From Sphaerulina vaccinii (Eukaryota > Ascomycota > Dothideomycetes > Mycosphaerellales > Mycosphaerellaceae), in assembly GCA_022570795.1 (NCBI GenBank), contig JAKUDP010000013.1, positions 558,001-622,000 on the forward strand: DNA of 64,000 bases, in the 5' to 3' direction. The notes beneath the pieces are model-generated. The model worked only from the letters and a program-made list of their open reading frames with translations, made no database searches and had not been told where the DNA came from. This document shows, piece after piece, positions 42,348 through 52,559 of this stretch (the stretch's first letter is position 1; each line of letters begins with the position of its first letter). The translations under genes were made by a program, and so were the position numbers.

Positions 42348-43343
42348 ATGCGTGCGAAACTGTCCTTGTATGCCTCACTGCTATTAATCTTCGCGACTGG
42401 CTTGTATTACATACGCGAACACTTCCACGCTCAACACCTCAAACTTCTCAAAACATTCGAATCTCAAGACAAGTACGCATTCGCAACGTTCCTTGGCAAA
42501 GATACCAACGCGGCTGCTTCGGGTGATGAAGCGGACAAGTACTATCAAAGTGTTCGCCAGCTAGCATATGCTTTACTACACTCTCCTACGTCCAGAGCCG
42601 AGGGCATACCTTTTCTAGTGCTGTGCACTCAGGATGTCCTGCCACGTAAACGAGCCCAGCTAGAGAAGGATGGCGCTACAGTCGTGCTCGTAGACAAGAT
42701 CGCTTCTACCTGGCTACACAGCACTGAGCCCAGATGGGTTGATATGCTTGCGAAGCTACGACTCTTTCAACTGGACGAGTACGCCAAGATCTGCTATATC
42801 GATGCGGATACGTTCGTCAGTGAGACTCTGGCCGGGGTATTCGACGGTTCAGCCACTTCGCCTCGAGGAGTACTGGACAAGGCTGAGCCAGACACGGCTG
42901 TCCTCCCTGATAACTAGGTGCTGGCTGCCCACGTAGACTATGGATGGTACATCCATGATTATCCACCTCAAGACATCTCCAAGATCGGCGGTAGCCCAAT
43001 GCTCAACGCTGGCTTTTTAGTCCTCAAGCCGTCTCAGGCTATCTTCGAGTACTACATGGCTCTTGTACAGACACCAGACCGCTTCGACCCTTATTTCATG
43101 GAACAAAGTCTGCTGAATTATGCCCATCGACGAGATGGCAGCATGCCGTGGCAACCGTTAGCCCCGCATTGGAACGTGAACTGGCCGAACGCTCGAGATG
43201 CAACGCTTGGGGTCAAGAGCTTACATGACAAGTTCTGGCAAGACGACAATCCGCATCTGGATGCAGCTTTGAAGCAATTGTGGCAGGAGCAGAAGACTGC
43301 TGCCGAGGCCTTCTATCGTGCCAGAGACGCAGAAGCATCTTGA
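42348..43343 (+). pseudogene. GT8-type (glycogenin/galactinol-synthase-like) glycosyltransferase with one in-frame TAG
   Basis: One uninterrupted frame from ATG 42348 to 43343 apart from TAG at 42915-42917 (codon 190 of 332). The N-terminus has one hydrophobic segment (LYASLLLIFATGLYYI), fitting a type II Golgi/ER membrane protein. The catalytic core shows YAKICYIDADTFV with the D-x-D metal motif, LRLFQLDEY and, after the stop, GGSPMLNAGFLVLKPSQ and WNVNWPNARD, which are GT8 features. The stop sits between the DxD half and the GFLVL half, so each half alone would be inactive. Product identity (donor, acceptor) is unknown. The 440 bp upstream of the ATG and the 473 bp after the stop show nothing else. 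Confidence 0.78.
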
Positions 43344-43816
43344 CCTCCTCGCAAATTAGGTAGCCACTAGTATCATATACCATATTCAGAGCGAAAAGTG
43401 CAGGAGATGATTGAGCATGGAGATATATGGTAGATGCCCTTTTCTTGGACGTCGATGCATCGTGGGCATGTTCCACTTCTTCTCGATCCTTGATGCGGCT
43501 CTTCTAGCTCATATGTCAACTGCGCCAATGAAGCCGACGATCACATCTACCACATGTAGACCCACGGACTTGGCCATGGGCTCGCTTCAGCAGTGACTGT
43601 GTGCGATCAGTGGCCGAGCATGACTTTCGACATGGCAAAGAAGGGTGCGGCTTTGCGGCTTGGGATTCGGCATCCAGACTCAGGTCTGTTTCCTGTTATT
43701 TCTCTATCGATGCACATAGTAATGACATGCCAAGACGATCGAAGCCATGTTCTTTGGCTGACCAGAATTGCGACAGTGCCAGTGGGCTGTGCTGGTGATT
43801 CAGCCGCGTTCAATCG

Positions 43817-44456
43817 TCAGAGCCGCGCTACAAGATCCTTCTGCTGCGCAGGACCTCCGTGAATTGACGCCGCTGCCTTAGCTGCACAGCTCTGCAGCTT
43901 CGCAAAGAAGGCAACTGTGACTCCCGAATCGACCATCTCCTCAATGCTCGTAACCTCTGTTTCGGTCTCGTCAAACTTGAGATGGAAGAAGTATTCATTA
44001 TTATATGGACCGACGGCAGTGTCCGAGGTCGCTGTCAGATGTAGCGAAACGGCATGGTTGATAGGATCGTTGACAATGGTAGAGTCGTGGAGCTTGCGAT
44101 AGCTGATTAGGAAGGTCGTAGCGCAAGGAGAGAAGTCTTACTGTGAAGTTCCTTATGGCCTTATGCAGGATCCGCGCAAAGTAGGCTTCGTACTGGGTGT
44201 CATTCCGGGCAGGAATTCCCATTGACTTGGGCAAAGTAATGTGTATGCAATCTTTGCTTCGATGTCTCATGACGGCTTCTGGTGTCCAAGTTGTGTAACC
44301 GCAACAATCGACTCCGTGGTGAGTCTTTGCTGCCCAGCAATCTGTTGTAGTGTTGTTTGGGCCATTAGAAGTTGCGAGCAGAGTGGTTGCTCGAGAAAGG
44401 TAGGAGCTCTCGGTCGTAATATATGCTTCGCTGCCCATAGAGCTGCGTAAGCACAT
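43817..44456 (-). CDS. NTF2-like (SnoaL-type) small protein
   Basis: Two exons, 44142-44456 and 43817-44092, with a 49-bp intron (CTAAT branch site), 196 residues. The intron was placed by frame: an acceptor 10 bp upstream would make a 39-bp intron and a frame clash. The C-terminal half reads NEYFFHLKFDETETEVTSIEEMVDSGVTVAFF, the beta-sheet pattern of fungal NTF2-like folds that act as cyclases, isomerases or binding proteins in secondary metabolism. The N-terminal half has WTPEAVMRHRS and CIHITLPKSMGIPARND. Start could instead be the next ATG at 44438. Function here unknown. Confidence 0.68.
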
Positions 44457-45419
44457 GCAAACGTGGTCTGATCCTCACAGGTCAGTCTTGGTCTCAAGGC
44501 TGCACATGCCATCCATTGCGAATGTCCTGTTAGTTGTTGGCATGCTGGGCAGCGCAGGTGTATGCAAGCCACAGTAGCGAATGTCGTCCACGCCGATTGG
44601 TCCCCAGTTCCCAAAACGGATGTAGCATGACCTCTTTGCTGCGCGACAGCCAGCCCTGTACCAAGCCACGCAGCGCAGATACTGATCAGCTTGCATATCG
44701 CACGGCAGTACAGGATCTTGCGTCAAGTGATATTACGTCGGAAACTTGTGATCAGGTTGACGCCATCTCCGTCAACTCGCGAGCATCAGGCTATGGTGTT
44801 CCGGACAGAGCGCGTTGCTCTTTTGACTTGGAATGCAGGTAGCAGTTCGAGCTTTGATCGCATGTCACGAGAGTATGCACAGTGTCTTGCCAGTCTTCGT
44901 CTGCGCAGTTCTTCGCTACTGCTGGCAATTTCTCAAGATACAAACAACCAGTACATCGAGACGGCGTCATTTACACTTCTCAATTACTGGAGAATCCGCG
45001 GTTCGTGCCAGGTGATATGTTACAATATATTGATGAGAATTTGTTGGATATATCGACAGATTTTAGCACCAGGTCAAGCAATGATGTGGCCTGGTTGCAG
45101 CTCGAGCGTATGCCTGGCCAGTGTACTGGAAGCCATGGACGATATCATGCGGCGCGCAATCATCGTATCATGGCATGTCGCTGTTCGCGGCAGGAAAGTG
45201 CGCGCTTCCATCGTTCCTTCCCAAGAAGCATGCACGTCCCCACGAAGTCACAAAGAGGTGATCAGCAGCGATGGTATGTATGAGAAGAGTAGAAGAAGGA
45301 CTGGTTGTCAGAAGGAACGCGCTAGGGTCGCTCTGGCCGTCGGGAGATTGTTCATCCACGACTCAGTCTGTGCGCTTCCAGTTCTCCTTCCGTTTCCATT
45401 CGCACAGTGACAACATGTA
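44457..45419. other. Intergenic region, 1.0 kb, no supported gene
   Basis: Between the NTF2-like gene and GPI2. A cysteine-containing 83-codon frame (44475-44726, minus) and several overlapping plus frames have no recognisable fold, and no coherent splicing was found. Confidence 0.45.
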
Positions 45420-46892
45420 ATGTCTGCGCAGCATCAGCAACTCCGCCCGCTCTCCGCCATCTCGCACCAGTCCTCGCGCAACAGCAGCGCCCACAGCACA
45501 TCTCGCCGACGCAGCGAGCAGCACCTCCGTCCTGACGATGCCTTCTACACTTCTCCACCACGAAATACATCTCTTCTACGCGCCGATACCATAACCTCTC
45601 GAACCGCGCAGCAGAGATCGAGTCGCGAGAAGCGTAGAGGTAGAAGCTCTTCGCGTCGACGCGCTGCTCTCGTGCCGAAAGCACCAAGCAACGGGCAATG
45701 GAAGAAGCTGTTATGGGTGAAGCAGTCATATCCGGACAACTATACCGATGAGGAGACTTTCCTCGATCACCTCCAGCGTAATCCTAAGCTGAGGCCATAT
45801 GAGTTCTGGCCGCTGGTGGCTGATAGTACTATCATTGTGCAGCACGTATGCTCTGTATTGATATTTGTATGCTGCTTCGCAGCCATCTCGAGTGATCGAG
45901 TCAGGCCTGAAAGTGTAGTAGGCTGGGCGACGGGAGGGACAGTCGTTGCTTGGGGCTTTCGCGATAAATGGCAAAGTCGATCAGAGGAGGACGGAGAGGA
46001 TGATGGTAGAGAAGGAAGTGCAGGAGGCGTGGAAGGAGACGATGAGAAGAGCTCAAGAGGGAGTGATGAGTTCGGAGCAGACTATGGTATGCCGTTCAAG
46101 GAGGTTCCAGGGATACCCATTACTGCGGCGAATACAAGCAGGACGCACTCGAGGAATCCGTCAAACACTTCTGTAGCCATGACGGGAGGACTGTCTGGCT
46201 CTGCCTCGCCCATCGTACCAATTGGCGAATCGATGCCACCACTGCCGAGCATACCTTCGTATATCCCTCCTTACAACAGTAACAAGACATCAATGTTCTC
46301 TCCTCGAATGCAGGAACGTTTGACAACAGCCAAGTCGGCCATTCTGATCTATTGCTCCCTCCTCGGCCTGTCCCCAATCCTCAAGTCCCTAACACAATCC
46401 ACTTCCAGCGATTCGATCTGGGCCCTGTCGTCCTGGCTTTTAATCCTCAACATCTTCACATTTGACTATGGCGCCGGACCAGAAGCCAAATTTCCGGCCT
46501 CACTGAGCACGAACGCTGCACTTATGGCCTCTACGGTGCTCGCTTCTCGTCTGCCCAGCACGACACACGTCTTCTCCCTGACACTGTTCAGCATCGAAGT
46601 CTTTGGCCTCTTCCCAGTGTTTCGTAGACATCTGCGACATCACTCCTGGACAGGTCATGTCTGGCTCACAGTCTTCTTGGTTGTTCTTGCGAGTGGCGGG
46701 CTAGGCATGACGATCTCTGGCGGAGGTTGGGGATGGGGTGTGCTAGGCGTTGTGCTGGGAGCTGGAGTCATGGGATTGGGAATGGGTCTGACGAGTTGGT
46801 GGCTGATCGGGCTGCAGAGATACAAGAATGAGATTTATGGACCTTGGGATCCCGCAAGGCCGATTCTGGGCGGGAGGAGAGGATGGTCGTGA
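45420..46892 (+). CDS. GPI2: GPI-anchor biosynthesis subunit (PIG-C)
   Basis: Single exon, 490 residues. Gpi2 is part of the GPI-GlcNAc transferase complex at the ER that starts GPI-anchor synthesis. The family block KKLLWVKQSYPDNYTDEETF (starting near residue 94) and RPYEFWPLVADSTIIVQHV are present. A Ser/Arg-rich N-terminal tail precedes them and an acidic, Ser-rich insertion (about 185-290) follows the first membrane segments. The C-terminal half has several hydrophobic helices (ILIYCSLLGLSPILKSLTQS, LTLFSIEVFGLFPVFRR) and ends with GLQRYKNEIYGPWDPARP, the conserved C-terminal motif. The only odd trait is the long insert compared with yeast (about 280 residues). 350 bp separate it from the next gene. 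Confidence 0.92.
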   Translation: MSAQHQQLRPLSAISHQSSRNSSAHSTSRRRSEQHLRPDDAFYTSPPRNTSLLRADTITSRTAQQRSSREKRRGRSSSRRRAALVPKAPSNGQWKKLLWVKQSYPDNYTDEETFLDHLQRNPKLRPYEFWPLVADSTIIVQHVCSVLIFVCCFAAISSDRVRPESVVGWATGGTVVAWGFRDKWQSRSEEDGEDDGREGSAGGVEGDDEKSSRGSDEFGADYGMPFKEVPGIPITAANTSRTHSRNPSNTSVAMTGGLSGSASPIVPIGESMPPLPSIPSYIPPYNSNKTSMFSPRMQERLTTAKSAILIYCSLLGLSPILKSLTQSTSSDSIWALSSWLLILNIFTFDYGAGPEAKFPASLSTNAALMASTVLASRLPSTTHVFSLTLFSIEVFGLFPVFRRHLRHHSWTGHVWLTVFLVVLASGGLGMTISGGGWGWGVLGVVLGAGVMGLGMGLTSWWLIGLQRYKNEIYGPWDPARPILGGRRGWS

Positions 46893-47242
46893 TACGCATG
46901 ATAACAATGATACCCCAGCAAGAGATAAGTATGTTATGATGCCACATTTGCGAATGAAGTCTTCGAAATTGAGCTTAACGAGTTGATACTCTAGACAAAT
47001 CTCGGTGATCTCACTGCTGACATGCTCACGGACAGCATGTGTCGAGACGAGATCGCCCAGACGGGAAGGCACAAAGTGAAAGTGAAGTGTTTGCTTCACT
47101 TCAATGAAATTAACCTTAAGGTTTCGCGTGTCAAACTGCCAACGGCGCTTCCCATCCTCCACCTCTGGACAACAACAGCACAACAACCCTTTCCACTTCA
47201 CCACAAGCTCGATCAATAACAACGATACGATATCGAGGAAAG
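46893..47242. other. Intergenic region between GPI2 and Arb2-domain gene
   Basis: 350 bp, presumably GPI2 terminator and the promoter of the Arb2-domain gene. No gene seen. Confidence 0.5.
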
Positions 47243-48884
47243 ATGTTTCGAGCAGTTCGCGCACCCAGCGAGCCTTCATATGGAGCCTCGCTCTCCGAGT
47301 TTGGTTACCACATGAATGAGAAAGGCGAGTTCGTGAACACCGAAACTGGAGAGTACTTCGACTTCTTTCACACCGACAGCGAACGCGTCAATGACCTTCG
47401 ACGTGGCGCTTTTCAGGACTGCCTACGCACAGAAATTGCTGCCACATTGCAGGACAAGCACTGCATCGAGGAGCTCTTCTTGAGTGGCAAAGATGGCACT
47501 ACATACACTACCGCGCGACCGACCGAACCACATGTGAGCATACTCGTCACAGAGTTAAGCAAGCTTCGCGAGAAGCGAGACATTATAGTAGTCGTTGGCG
47601 AGAGCATTCAAGATTGCGGCATCTGGGCATGGCGGCTCGTACAGAGAGAAGGTGGCATGGAGGAAGGCAGTCTTGTGGGACTAGCTAAAAAGATGGCTGT
47701 TCGCGCAGGGGTCGACGAAATACCTGGCCTCGTCGTCCTGAATTCCGGACAACTGCTGTTCTCTTCTGCTTTGAAGAACATGACGATGGCATCTTGGCTT
47801 AGTCGTCGGCGCCCAAATGCGATCAGTGAGCCATACATGATCAGCAGGATGCACAATTTTGCTCGAGGTAGGTCTCTGCGCATGTGCACTACTTCACGAC
47901 GTATGAATACTCCAAGACGACCATCACGCTAACCACTTTACAGGTCACGAAGATACTACCCGGCATGTTCACACAGTACTGCAGAAAGTTCTCCCGCAGA
48001 TCATCTCAAAGAAGGCTCGACTTCACATCATCACAGTCGGAGATGGTTCAACATCAACTATCGAAGTACTCGACCGAGTATCACCAAAACAGTCGGCAAC
48101 GCCTGATATTGGTGGCGTCCCAGAGTCAATTGCCCTCATCGAGCCTAGACACGAGCACGAGGCCATCTCCGGAGGTGTGGGCAAGACATTTCTAGCCGCT
48201 GTGGGCAAGTCGTGGGTGCAGAGTGAGGAGCCCAAAGGCACTAAATTACAATTGCCAGATGGACCACTCCTCGGCATGCCAGCTCTTGAGTTCGCGCCTG
48301 GCGCTGAGGCAAGCGACGTCCGCTCGGGCATTGGAAACGTTGGTTCTGACGACCGAGATGACTTGAGTGAGGCCAGTACCATCATCGCTGGCCCGCCGAA
48401 GCTCGAAGATCTGAAGATCAGAAAAGATCCCATCCTCGAGAAGGAGAACATCGACCCCAAGGACTCAGCTCAGTTCCATGCTAGCACGCAGAACTACGAA
48501 ACTCACACTGCCATTCGAGCTCCACCAGACGCTTCAGTGATCAACTCTCCGCCTCCAATGGAGGTCCCACCGAACATGCCGATCGATTCGCCACCAGCTC
48601 TCGCGCTTTCTGTGACCGACGAGAAGGTCGTCGATGAGAAGGCTGTCGAAGACAAGGCTATCGAAGACTACGGCGAAGATGATTCGCCGACCCTCCCACT
48701 GGCTCCAGTCTCCTGCCCAACCTTCAGCGCCGGAGTCTGCGATGGCGTCGTAGAGACTGTCTTCCCGGCTGTCATGGACGATGTTCTGGAGCACTTGTGG
48801 TTCTACATCAAGCAGGCGAGGCAAATTGATGCGGTCGCTAGCGAGAAGGGCAAGGCCTGGCCACGAGATGGGGGAGATCACTGA
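47243..48884 (+). CDS. Arb2-domain protein
   Basis: Two exons, 47243-47867 and 47944-48884, with a 76-bp intron (CTAAC branch) that keeps the frame; 521 residues. The start MFRAVRAPSEPSYG leads into the Arb2 signature LSEFGYHMNEKGEFVNTETG, EYFDFFHTDSERVNDLRR and an alpha/beta-hydrolase-like core (DIIVVVGESIQDCGIWAWRL, IPGLVVLNSGQLLFSSALK). The tail from about 330 is acidic, Pro-rich and probably disordered. In fission yeast Arb2 is part of the Argonaute siRNA chaperone complex (ARC); in other fungi the role of the family is not settled. The catalytic triad of true hydrolases is not evident. Confidence 0.78.
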
Positions 48885-49084
48885 GGTGGAGAAGTGTGAG
48901 AGTGACCGAGACCAGCGAAGGGGATCGAGGTACTCGTGCATTACGCAAGAAGTCAGAGCTGCTGCAGCTCAGGTACGAGCTGAGCTTAGCTTAGCTCAAG
49001 TTTAAATTATGAAATACATATGAGGGAACTCTGGTCTTGTCAGATTCCAGTTTCGATAGTCGTACAATTGATCCCTGAGATCGC

Positions 49085-49967
49085 TCATGCTAATATTGGC
49101 TCTGCCGCGGACGCGCATCTTGCGCCATCATTGGAAGAAGCTGTAGGGCCTGTCGCGATTTGTGTTGGAGTTCCAGCAGTAACGTTGAATTGCCAAATAG
49201 TTCCTGAACCATTCTTGCCGCCATACAGGATCCCTGCGCCAGCTGCATAAAGAGCACCAAAGGCATTCCTGCCCGCGGTATTCCCAAGATTTCTCACCAG
49301 TGTCCACGTGTGGCTTGTCATGCTCCATGACACGAGTTGTGCTTGGGCGATAGTGCCTGAACCAGCTACACCATAGAGGACGCCTGGCCTACTTGGTAGG
49401 AATGTCCAGTCAATGGGCACAGCGCCACCAGGGTTAACTGCGGTCGACAAACTGGTGCTCGCGTCTCCGCTAGCAATTGTCTGGTACTGTGTTGCTGAGC
49501 CGGGCCGCATGTCTATCTGTTGCCACACGCCACCTGATTTACTTATCCAGTAAAAGCCATCCGTATCTATGTCGCCGACATTCCAGGTGTTACCACTTGT
49601 CGATGGGCTTGGTCCAATGAGTTGCCAGGAGCCGTCCCCTCCAATGCGGACGATTCGAATGTTCGAACTGTTGCTCCTGTCTTGCCAGATGCCATAGAGT
49701 AGGTTGTCTTTGACATTATAGCCCATAGCGTTAATAGCACCATTCACAGTGCCCGTTATGCCAACCTGGGCGCCCGAGCCTACCGTGGAGCTCACAGTTG
49801 TGGACATTCCCGATGTGATATTGACGCGGATCAATGTGTTGCCGTGTCGTATCAGATATCCATTTGAATCGCAATTCAGTATCTGGAGGGGAGGCAGCTC
49901 GGTAACGACGACGGTTGAGGTTCCTCCACTAGAGGAAAAGTTCTTAGATTTATTAAAGACGAACTAC
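49085..49967 (-). pseudogene. DUF6923-type surface protein, 5' end lost at AT-rich block
   Basis: An open frame from about 49967 down to the stop at 49085, minus strand. It encodes the DUF6923 propeller repeats seen in many fungal adhesin- or PT-repeat-type surface proteins: LNCDSNGYLIRHGNTLIRVN, IWQDRSNSSNIRIVRIGGDG, DIDTDGFYWISKSGGVWQQI and GALYAAGAGILYGGKNGSGT. No start codon or signal peptide is found. Upstream of a Ser/Gly/Thr linker (SSSGGTSTVVVTEL) the sequence runs straight into the AT-rich block at about 49935. The gene therefore lost its 5' part to the insertion or rearrangement. A stub of about 260-290 residues remains. It is convergent with the Arb2 gene. Confidence 0.7.
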
Positions 49968-50306
49968 TATAAAGATATTTACTAAGAATGTTTTTATTAA
50001 ATAGTAAACAAAATTTAGAGGATCGATAATAATTAGATACTATTATAGTTTTAACTATAAAATATACTAACTAGAGACTAGTAGATTTTTTTTTTAATTC
50101 TATTAGTATTTTATAGAAATTAAAGTTTCTAGATTCTAGAGAGAGTATAGTTATAAAGCTAAAACTTAAAGAAATTAATATAAAAGTACTACTAGATATA
50201 GAGCCTATAGCTTAATTTAATTTAATATAGAGAAACTTACTAGATCTAGATATAAGTAGAATTAATAGATTTAAAGCTCTTTTTTAATTATATAGATAAT
50301 AGTATA

Positions 50307-50553
50307 TATTAGAAAGTATAGTCTAGTTAGACTATCTAAGAGATACCTCCTTAGGGATTAGATTATATAATATATATTATATAATAGTAGGTTATATAAC
50401 TTATCTAATACTCTATATCTTAGGAGAAGATATAACCTATAACTAACTAATATAATTAATATAGTTAGTTCCTATCTAATACTTCTACTTCTATTATATA
50501 TTAAAACCCTTTCTATATATTATAAGTATATATATTATTATTCTATTTCGATA
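50307..50553 (+). repeat. 5' LTR of the Copia element
   Basis: 247 bp, starts TATTAG and ends TCGATA. TG...CA ends mutated to TA...TA would fit RIP. By hand count it differs from the 3' LTR at about 12 sites, nearly all C/T or G/A. Confidence 0.85.
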
Positions 50554-52559
50554 GGTTATAAGCCTAGGTTTATAGAGGAAGTATTAGATAGTAATAGTTA
50601 GCCTTTTCTAATAGTAGGATATAAACCTATAATAAAAGAAGTAAAGAGAGACCTAAGGTATATCTATCTATACTACTAAAAAGACTTAGAAGAACTCGGT
50701 ATATTCTAGAAGTTTCTAAAAGTAGATAAGATAGAAAAGAACCTAGTAAGGTATACCTAAGAGAGTAGAGCTTAAAAGATATAAAAAGAAAAAAGTAAGC
50801 TAGAGGCTAAAATACTATCTTATATAAATAAAACTTAACCTCTATACTAGAGTACTACTAATACTTTAGAAAAGTATATTCTTCTAAAAAGAAACTATTT
50901 AAGTCTATCTATAAGTATAGATAAGTAGAAAGTATAGGAAACTATACTAAGATTATCTAAGAGAGAAGGAAGAGAGTTTTAGATAAGGAAAGTAGCTATT
51001 TAGAAACTACTATTTAAGTTATTTAAAAAAGTATTAATTTTCTAGAGTTTAGTTTTAATATTTTAGGTAAAATAGATTAAAAATAAAAAAATAGTTTTAG
51101 TAGAAAAAAAGCTATACTAACTCTAATAAAAGAAAACTAGAGGATATAGTTTAGTCTAGTCTAAAACTACTTTAAAAGCTAAGATATCTTCTAGGTTATA
51201 TTAGGTAATAGAATAGTAGATATACTAGATATACCTAGCTTAATAGCCTTATTAAGCAATACTACCTTCTAGTACTAGGGTATAAGAGAATCTATTTATA
51301 GCCTAGATTAGAGGAAGGTAAATATAAAAGCTAGATATAAGATTATAGTCTACCTATTATAGAATAACTAGAATAAAGTACTAGAAGAAAGAATAGCTAC
51401 TAAAATCTAAAAAAAGATTAAAGCAAAGTATAGTAAAGTATATATAGTATATATAATAGTAATTATATAGGAGTTTATTAACTTTAATATAATAGAAGAA
51501 TAGATAATTAGGAAGATATAGGTATATTTTAGAAACCTAGTAAGAAGAATTATAAAAGTTAATCTAGTAGAGTTATACTATAAGGAACTAGAGAAAAGGC
51601 TTAAGTATCTTCTCTTAGCTTTACCTAAGGTATACTAAAGTACTAAGGATACTATACTAGCCTAGCTAAGCCTATTATATAAAGACTCGCTCTAGTTACT
51701 TAAATTATATAAGTCTAGACTAAGTATAGGCCGAGAGATAGCTATATTTACTAAAAGAGGCGCCTAGAGACTACTAGCCTATTTCCTCTATAGAGGACTA
51801 TATATCTAGAATAATTACTCTAGACTCGAGAGAGTAAAAAGAGCTACTAAGACTATAGTACTAAAGATAGAATACTAAGTTAAAAAAAAAATACTCTCTA
51901 TTAAGATAAAGGAGGGAATCTTTACTAGAGAAAAATAAACTTAAAGAAATAGTAAAGAAACTTAAACTTAAAATATAATCTTTTAAAAAGAAGTCTAACT
52001 TAAGTAAAAAGTACCTAAAGAAGGCCTTTATAGTATAAGAAAATATAGAGTTACTAACTACTTTAGAAGTATCTTAGACCCTTTTAGAGGATAAGAATAT
52101 AGATAAGGTAGCCTACTTAACTATAGATATAAAAGGCAAGTATAGGCTATTAGAATAGCTACTTAACTCTTATACTTCTATCTATATAACTAACTAAAAA
52201 TTACTCTTTAGAGAACTAAAACCTCTTTAGACTAGGAAGTAGATTAAGGTTAGTAGTAGCTACCTAATAGCTATATATATTAGGAAAGTAGTAATAGAAG
52301 GAAGAAAAAGGAAATAGATTATACTAAAAAATATTCTATTTATACCTAGTTTTAGAGTTAATCTTATTTTATAAAGTTAGTTAAGTAAGTAGTTCGGTAT
52401 TTAACTACTAAAATTTATACTTGTTTTAGCTTCTAGAAAAGTATTTATCTAGATAAGAATATTAGAAGAAGTCCTATTTATTAAAGAGATCGATAAGAGC
52501 TTTACTAAGTCTATTAGGCTCTAGAGGCCCGACTAAAATTAAATATACTTCTTATAGGA

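Noticed and set aside
30849..43343. Reassigned TAG codon (genetic code change) as the reason for the in-frame stops
   Set aside because: SEC21, HET and other intact genes in the window end in TAG or TAA at the expected C-terminus, so TAG is a normal stop here.
50302..50306. Target-site duplication of the Copia element
   Set aside because: The five bases before the 5' LTR and after the 3' LTR do not match, even allowing for C-to-T or G-to-A change.
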